Source: Acidovorax benzenivorans (GTDB taxonomy: Bacteria; Pseudomonadota; Gammaproteobacteria; Burkholderiales; Burkholderiaceae_C). From it: a stretch of DNA of 64,000 bases. Shown here in pieces: positions 59,550 to 64,000 of this stretch; position 1 is the stretch's first letter; each line of letters opens with the position of its first letter. A program made the position numbers and the translations under genes. The stretch lies in NCBI RefSeq assembly GCF_028680575.1, contig NZ_JAPCKI010000003.1, positions 62,001 to 126,000 on the forward strand, in the 5' to 3' direction. The notes under the pieces were generated by a model. It was given only the letters and a program-made list of their open reading frames with translations, was not told the DNA's origin and did no database searches.

Positions 59550-59599
59550 TGGGGGGGCACGGGGGCGGGCCGTGCGGGTCTCCTGATTCCGCGGACGGG

Positions 59600-60490
59600 T
59601 CAGCGCCAGGCGGTTGCCACCAGCTGGCTGTAGTGCACTGCCTTGCGGCCCAGCAGTTGCTCGAACACTGCGGGGTTGCCCACGTTGTCGCTGCCCAGCA
59701 TGTTCAGGGTTTCAGTGCACCAGGGCACACCGGGTACCGCGTCGCCCAGGCGGGCGCTCAGCTGGGTCATTGGGTCGGGCAGGCGAAGCACGTGGGCCTT
59801 GCCATGGCCCAGTTGCTGGCGCAGGCTGGCAATGAAGTCGCCCATGCTCAGGGCCTCGGGCCCGGTGCACTCGATGATGCCCTGGGTGGCGATGGCAGGC
59901 CCCAGCAGCGCAACGATGGCGGCGGCCAGGTCGTGCACCGACACCGGCTGCACCCGCGCCGTGAGCATAGGGCCGGGTAACAGTGCGACTGGCAGGCGTG
60001 CCAGGTTCATGAACAGCGCGCTGCTGTCACCGCCTTTGCCAAACACCACGCTGGGGCGCAGGATGGCGGGGTGCAATGCCCCTTGCCGGGCCAACGCCAG
60101 CAGGTGCGTGTCTGCCGCACGCTTGGTGGTGGCATAGCGGGTGGCACTGCCTTCAATGCCCAAGGCCGAGACGTGGACCACGCGCCGTACGCCTGCCTGG
60201 GCGCAGGCGTCAAACAGCGCGACCGGCGTGTGCTGGTGCACGGCATCAATGGGGCGTGCACGGCTGTCGCGCAGCACCCCCACAGCATTCACCACGGCAT
60301 CGATACCCGCCAAGCGCGGCAGCCAGGCCTGGGCCGAGGTGTCCCGCGCAAAGTCCATGGGCACTTGCAAGGCGCCGGGCGACCGGTGCCGGGGCGATAC
60401 GCCGCCGTGCACCTGGTGTCCTGCACGGGTGAGTGCGGCAGCCACGGTGCGGCCCACAAAACCGGTGGAGCCGGTGAGCAAAATGTTCAT
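59600..60490 (-). CDS. NAD(P)-dependent epimerase/dehydratase, NDUFA9-like atypical SDR
   Basis: A 296-residue Rossmann protein with the nucleotide loop NILLTGSTGFVGRTVAAAL (GxxGxxG at 7-13). DAVVNAVGVLRDS follows near residue 65, then VVHVSALGIEGSATRYATTKRAAD, where the SDR Y-x-x-x-K is YATTK, and ILRPSVVFGKGG. This is the atypical SDR group related to complex I NDUFA9 and YwnB-like proteins, often of unknown substrate. It lies 93 bp downstream of the GGDEF gene on the same strand. Confidence 0.85.
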   Translation of the reverse strand: MNILLTGSTGFVGRTVAAALTRAGHQVHGGVSPRHRSPGALQVPMDFARDTSAQAWLPRLAGIDAVVNAVGVLRDSRARPIDAVHQHTPVALFDACAQAGVRRVVHVSALGIEGSATRYATTKRAADTHLLALARQGALHPAILRPSVVFGKGGDSSALFMNLARLPVALLPGPMLTARVQPVSVHDLAAAIVALLGPAIATQGIIECTGPEALSMGDFIASLRQQLGHGKAHVLRLPDPMTQLSARLGDAVPGVPWCTETLNMLGSDNVGNPAVFEQLLGRKAVHYSQLVATAWR

Positions 60491-60583
60491 CAGCGTTGTC
60501 CTGCGAAGAAGGTGAAGCGTGCAAAAACCGGAAGGCCCGGCGCGGACCTGCTCAGGCTGTCGCCACCCCTGCAGGCAACACGA

Positions 60584-62974
60584 TCACTGCGCAGGCGTGA
60601 AGACCTCGAAGCGGTTGCGGCCCCCGCGCTTGGCGCGATACAGGGCGGCATCGGCCGCGCGCACCAGTGTGTCAGAAGGGGTGCCGGGGCGTGGCACCAG
60701 GTCGGCAATGCCCATGCTGAGCGTGATGTAGGGCGCTGTAGGGGAGCGGGGGTGGGTCAGTGCGGCCTCGCTCAGGCTGGCCATGCAGCGTTCGGCCACC
60801 GTTACTGCCTCAGACAGTGGCACATCCGGCAGCAGCAGCACAAACTCTTCGCCGCCGTAGCGCGCGGCCACCTCGTCGGCACGGCGGATGGTGCCTTGCA
60901 GCAGCTGGGCGACACGGCGCAGGCATTCGTCACCGGCCAGGTGGCCGTAGTGGTCGTTGTAGAGCTTGAAATGGTCGATGTCGATCAGGATCACGGCCAG
61001 CGGCAGCTGGTGCCGTCCGCAGCGCATCCACTCGGTGGCCAGCCGCTCGTCAAAGCGTCGGCGGTTGCTGATGCCGGTCACCCCGTCGGTGGTGGACAGC
61101 AGGGCCAGCTTGGCGTTGGCGGCAGCCAGCTCCTGCTCTTTGCGCACCAGTTGCGTCACGTCGGTGCGCACCCCCGCAATGCCGCCTTGGGGTGTGCGCC
61201 GTTCGTCTGCCTGCAACCAGCGGCCTTCGGGCAGGCGCTGCAGCACGGCGTGGTTGGCGGACCGGTGGTCGGCCATGCGCTGAGCCAGCCAGGTTTCTTC
61301 GTTGCCGATGGCGTCGGGGTACTGGCCGCGTTCGGCCCCATAGCGCGCAATTTGTTCAAACGTGTTGCCGGGCACGATCAAGGGGGCAGAGATCGGGTAC
61401 AGGCGCCGGTACTGGGCGTTGCAGACGACCAGTTTGTCGTCGGCATCGAACAGTGCAAACCCTTCGGGCAGTGATTCAACAGCGTCTTGCAGTAGCTGGC
61501 GGGCTTGCTGGGCGGCTTGTTGGGCTGCCTCCAGCGCCTGGCGCTGCTCGATGAGGTTGGTGATGTCCAGGCGCACGGCCACCACGTAGTTTTCGGGGGT
61601 GCGGGTTTCGTAGATGTTGATCCAGCGGCCATCGCTCAGGCGCTGCACCAAGGTAGAGGTGCTGCTGCCATGTTCCGACAGGCGCTCGGCGATCCAGGCC
61701 TCTTCGCGCCCCTGCGCCGACGGGATCAGCCCGCGCGAGACCGAATAGCGCAGGATGTCCGCAAAACCCTTGCCCAGGTGGTCCACGTAGTTGATGTGCG
61801 GATACATGCGCGACAGCTGCTGGTTGTAGAGCACCAGCCGGTCCTGTTCGTCAAAGATTTCGATGCCCACGGGCAGGGCCTCTACCGCGCGCTCCAGCAG
61901 CTGGCGCATGCGCTGGCTCTCGTGGCGGGCAGCCTCGACCTTCTGGCGCTGTTCGATCAGATCGCTGATGTCCAGGCGCACACATACCGTCATGCCCGAA
62001 GGGGTTCGGCATTCGTGCATGTGCATCCATGTGCCGTTGGGGTAGTGGTGCACCTCGGGGCCGGGCCGGTGGCCCCGGATGGCCAGCTCGTGGGCCAGCC
62101 ACAGTTCTTCCTGGCCCTTGGCCTCCTCGGGGATGCCGTAGCGCAGGCCTTCGCGCAGCAGTTCTTCGTAGGTCTTGCCCAGGGACTCGGCCACGGGCAG
62201 GTGGGGGCGCAGACGGACCATCTGGTCATTGCTCAGCACCAAGCGGTCGTTCTCGTCGTAGATGTCCAGCCCGGCGGGCATGGCGTTGACAGCTTCGCGC
62301 AGGCTGCGCTCGGCGCGCTCGGCGTCGTGCAGGGCCTGTTTGAGTGCGCGCTCCTTGTGCACTGCGTCGGTGATGTCGGAGCGCAGCACCACCATTCCGC
62401 CCCCGTCTTGCAGGCGCTCGGTGATGAGCATCCAGCGGTCGCCCTCGATCTCTTGCATCTCGGGGTGGCCAGGGGCGCGGTGGCGGGCTATGCGGTCGGC
62501 CAGCCAGGCATTGGTGTCTTGCCGCGCAGCCACGATGTGGCCCGATTCGGCGGCGCGGCGCAGCACGTCTTCAAAGCGGGTGCCGTGGTCCAGGGCCATG
62601 GTGGTGCCTGGGCTTACCTCCCGGTACCTGGCATTGCACAGCACCAGGCGGTCATCGGCGTCATAGATGGCCAGCCCGTCGGGCAGGATGTCGAGCGTGG
62701 CGCACAGCTGGGACGTGGCCCGGTGGGCGGCGTCCTGGGCGGCGCTGGCCGTTGCATGCGCTGCCAGCAGCCTGAGACTGAGCCACCAGCACAGCGCTGC
62801 ACTGGCCATCAGCCCCAGCCCGGCCCCCGCGCTGACCAGGCGCATGGCGGAGTCCATGCTTTGGCGGGCCAGGGCCCAGGTCAGCAGCCCCAGTCCACCA
62901 GCACCGCAAATTCCTGCCACCAGTCGGACCAGCAGTTGTCCGCTTGGGGGGAATGGTGTTGGGTTAGGGGGCAT
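60584..62974 (-). CDS. Membrane-anchored diguanylate cyclase with four PAS domains
   Basis: A 796-residue protein. Two transmembrane helices (about residues 12-35 and 45-68) are followed by four consecutive PAS_7-type repeats, each with a LPxGxxIxDxxDRLVLxN-like phrase ([72 protein letters not shown]). The C-terminal GGDEF domain has an intact ARYGGEEF with GGEEF at 707-711, so cyclase activity is expected. The usual inhibitory RxxD is degenerate (RADE). Direction and spacing suggest a single-gene or two-gene unit with the SDR. The ligand of the PAS repeats is unknown. Confidence 0.93.
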   Translation of the reverse strand: MPPNPTPFPPSGQLLVRLVAGICGAGGLGLLTWALARQSMDSAMRLVSAGAGLGLMASAALCWWLSLRLLAAHATASAAQDAAHRATSQLCATLDILPDGLAIYDADDRLVLCNARYREVSPGTTMALDHGTRFEDVLRRAAESGHIVAARQDTNAWLADRIARHRAPGHPEMQEIEGDRWMLITERLQDGGGMVVLRSDITDAVHKERALKQALHDAERAERSLREAVNAMPAGLDIYDENDRLVLSNDQMVRLRPHLPVAESLGKTYEELLREGLRYGIPEEAKGQEELWLAHELAIRGHRPGPEVHHYPNGTWMHMHECRTPSGMTVCVRLDISDLIEQRQKVEAARHESQRMRQLLERAVEALPVGIEIFDEQDRLVLYNQQLSRMYPHINYVDHLGKGFADILRYSVSRGLIPSAQGREEAWIAERLSEHGSSTSTLVQRLSDGRWINIYETRTPENYVVAVRLDITNLIEQRQALEAAQQAAQQARQLLQDAVESLPEGFALFDADDKLVVCNAQYRRLYPISAPLIVPGNTFEQIARYGAERGQYPDAIGNEETWLAQRMADHRSANHAVLQRLPEGRWLQADERRTPQGGIAGVRTDVTQLVRKEQELAAANAKLALLSTTDGVTGISNRRRFDERLATEWMRCGRHQLPLAVILIDIDHFKLYNDHYGHLAGDECLRRVAQLLQGTIRRADEVAARYGGEEFVLLLPDVPLSEAVTVAERCMASLSEAALTHPRSPTAPYITLSMGIADLVPRPGTPSDTLVRAADAALYRAKRGGRNRFEVFTPAQ

Positions 62975-63233
62975 GCGCTCGGGCCGGTGCGATGGTCTGC
63001 GGGAGGTGGTCGGGCGGGTGGATGAAAGAAGAAAAGTAAAAAGGGGCGGGCAAACCTACGTCTGCGTGGTGGTGGACTGCTGGTGCATGCCCACGGAGAC
63101 GGTGCTCGCAGAAAGTCTAGCAGTGCTCCCCGTTTTTCGGTACCCGAAAATGCGGAGCCGCTGCAAACCCCATAGACTCCGGGGCTTGCACCTTCCACCC
63201 TGTGGCCCATCCCCCTTTTTTTGGAGAAAACCG

Positions 63234-64000
63234 ATGTTCAATGACGACCTCCATGCTGACGCCCAGGCGCTGTTGCCGGGCCGCTCCACCGAAGCGGGGG
63301 CTACCCGCCGCACTGCGCTGCAGGCCGCGTTGGGCATTGGCTATGCGGTCGCGGCCGCGCCCATCATGGCGCAGACGGCCATTGCCACATCGGCAGACGG
63401 CCTGACGGTGGGGGAAGTGAGCTTTACGGTCAACGGCTTCAAGGTGCCGGCCTACCGCGCGGCACCGGCGGGCAAGACCGGCCTGCCCGTGGTGCTGGTG
63501 ATCCAGGAAATTTTTGGCGTGCACGAGTACATCGCCGATACCTGCCGCCGCTTTGCCAAGGCGGGCTACCTGGCCATTGCCCCGCAGCTGTATGCGCGCC
63601 AGGGCGATGCAACCACCTACACTGACATTGCCAAGCTGATGGCCGAGGTGGTGTCCAAGGTGCCCGATGCCCAGGTGATGGCCGACCTGGACGGCGCCGT
63701 GGCATGGGCCACGGCCAACGGGGGGGATGCCACCCGGGTGGGGGTGACCGGCTTTTGCTGGGGCGGCCGCATCACCTGGCTGTATGCCGCACACGGCCCC
63801 GTCAAGGCTGGCGTGGCCTGGTACGGGCGGCTGCTGGGGCAGGCGAGCGAGCTCACCCCCAAGCATCCCGTGGATCTGGCGCCCATCCTCAAGGCGCCGG
63901 TGTTGGGCCTGTACGGCGAAAAAGACACCGGCATCCCTCTTGACACGGTTGATAAGATGAAAGCGGCCTTGTCCAGTGGCTCGCCACAGGCCAAGGCGTC
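63234..64000 (+). CDS. Dienelactone hydrolase family protein, exported, 3' end outside the window
   Basis: The frame is open from ATG 63234 (GGAGA 7 bp upstream) to the window end, 255 codons. A twin-arginine signal ([26 protein letters not shown]) begins near residue 25. The alpha/beta-hydrolase core follows, with [17 protein letters not shown], the nucleophile Cys175 in TGFCWGGR, and an Asp in [11 protein letters not shown] cysteine nucleophile is the hallmark of dienelactone hydrolase. True DLH acts in chlorocatechol pathways, but exported paralogs like this one have unknown substrates. The last catalytic His lies beyond the window. Confidence 0.9.
   Translation, partial: MFNDDLHADAQALLPGRSTEAGATRRTALQAALGIGYAVAAAPIMAQTAIATSADGLTVGEVSFTVNGFKVPAYRAAPAGKTGLPVVLVIQEIFGVHEYIADTCRRFAKAGYLAIAPQLYARQGDATTYTDIAKLMAEVVSKVPDAQVMADLDGAVAWATANGGDATRVGVTGFCWGGRITWLYAAHGPVKAGVAWYGRLLGQASELTPKHPVDLAPILKAPVLGLYGEKDTGIPLDTVDKMKAALSSGSPQAKA

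Noticed and set aside
1..64000. CRISPR arrays, phage genes, insertion sequences, rRNA genes or a replication origin.
   Set aside because: No regularly spaced identical repeats, no transposase or phage-type proteins, no rRNA sequence and no DnaA-box cluster were recognised.

Overview
The window is about 64 kb of high-GC chromosomal DNA from a betaproteobacterium of the family Comamonadaceae, most likely Acidovorax or a close relative. This is inferred from protein families typical of that group (BPSS1780-type membrane protein, DUF2782 next to polA, Bug-type solute receptors, the CobD-like protein) and from gene order (rpsP-rimM-trmD-rplS; thrB-DUF2782-polA). It rests on recognition, not on a database search. 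Genes are densely packed. No phage, IS element, integrase or CRISPR array was recognised.

Layout. 1-2.2 kb: end of a DUF486 membrane protein, then a DUF47-PiT phosphate uptake pair behind a three-repeat Pho box. 2.2-6.4 kb: a TM2-like protein and a GNAT enzyme, then the ribosomal operon rpsP-rimM-trmD-rplS with internal termination and promoter signals, then a CoA pyrophosphatase. 6.4-15.8 kb: housekeeping genes (CobD/AmpE-like, rsgA, pterin dehydratase, M48 protease, orn, DEAD-box helicase), a GGDEF protein with two tandem PAS-like sensors, and a Bcr/CflA exporter. 15.9-30.3 kb: a complete cellulose operon transcribed leftward as bcsB-Z-C-E-F-Q-A-G, with genes overlapping or nearly touching. 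It has the c-di-GMP receptors BcsA (PilZ) and BcsE (RxGD) and the BcsFG phosphoethanolamine-modification branch. tRNA-Lys(CTT) lies just upstream. 30.9-37.3 kb: a beta-hydroxyacid dehydrogenase, an alpha/beta hydrolase, GMP reductase, a small exported protein and a UvrD-family helicase.

37.3-44.5 kb looks like inserted or rearranged DNA. The last 83 bp before the helicase stop codon are repeated (75 of 83 bases identical) at 44431-44513. Between the copies lie a LysR-regulated catabolic operon (CoA transferase, intradiol dioxygenase, citryl-CoA lyase-like enzyme, two Bug receptors) and a chimeric pseudogene made of imelysin and DUF1513 fragments.

44.6-53.5 kb: a PhoX-type phosphatase behind a second three-repeat Pho box, a FecR-domain protein overlapping a BPSS1780 protein, thrB, DUF2782, polA and an orphan small membrane protein. 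53.6-64 kb: two glutathione transferases, a LysR regulator, a D-amino-acid-dehydrogenase-like oxidoreductase, an orphan amino-acid-binding protein with an Asp/Glu racemase, an NAD-dependent epimerase, a multi-PAS GGDEF protein and a dienelactone hydrolase cut by the window end.

Two regulatory themes recur. Phosphate starvation acts through two similar triple Pho boxes about 46 kb apart. c-di-GMP is made by two GGDEF proteins and sensed by BcsA and BcsE of the cellulose operon.
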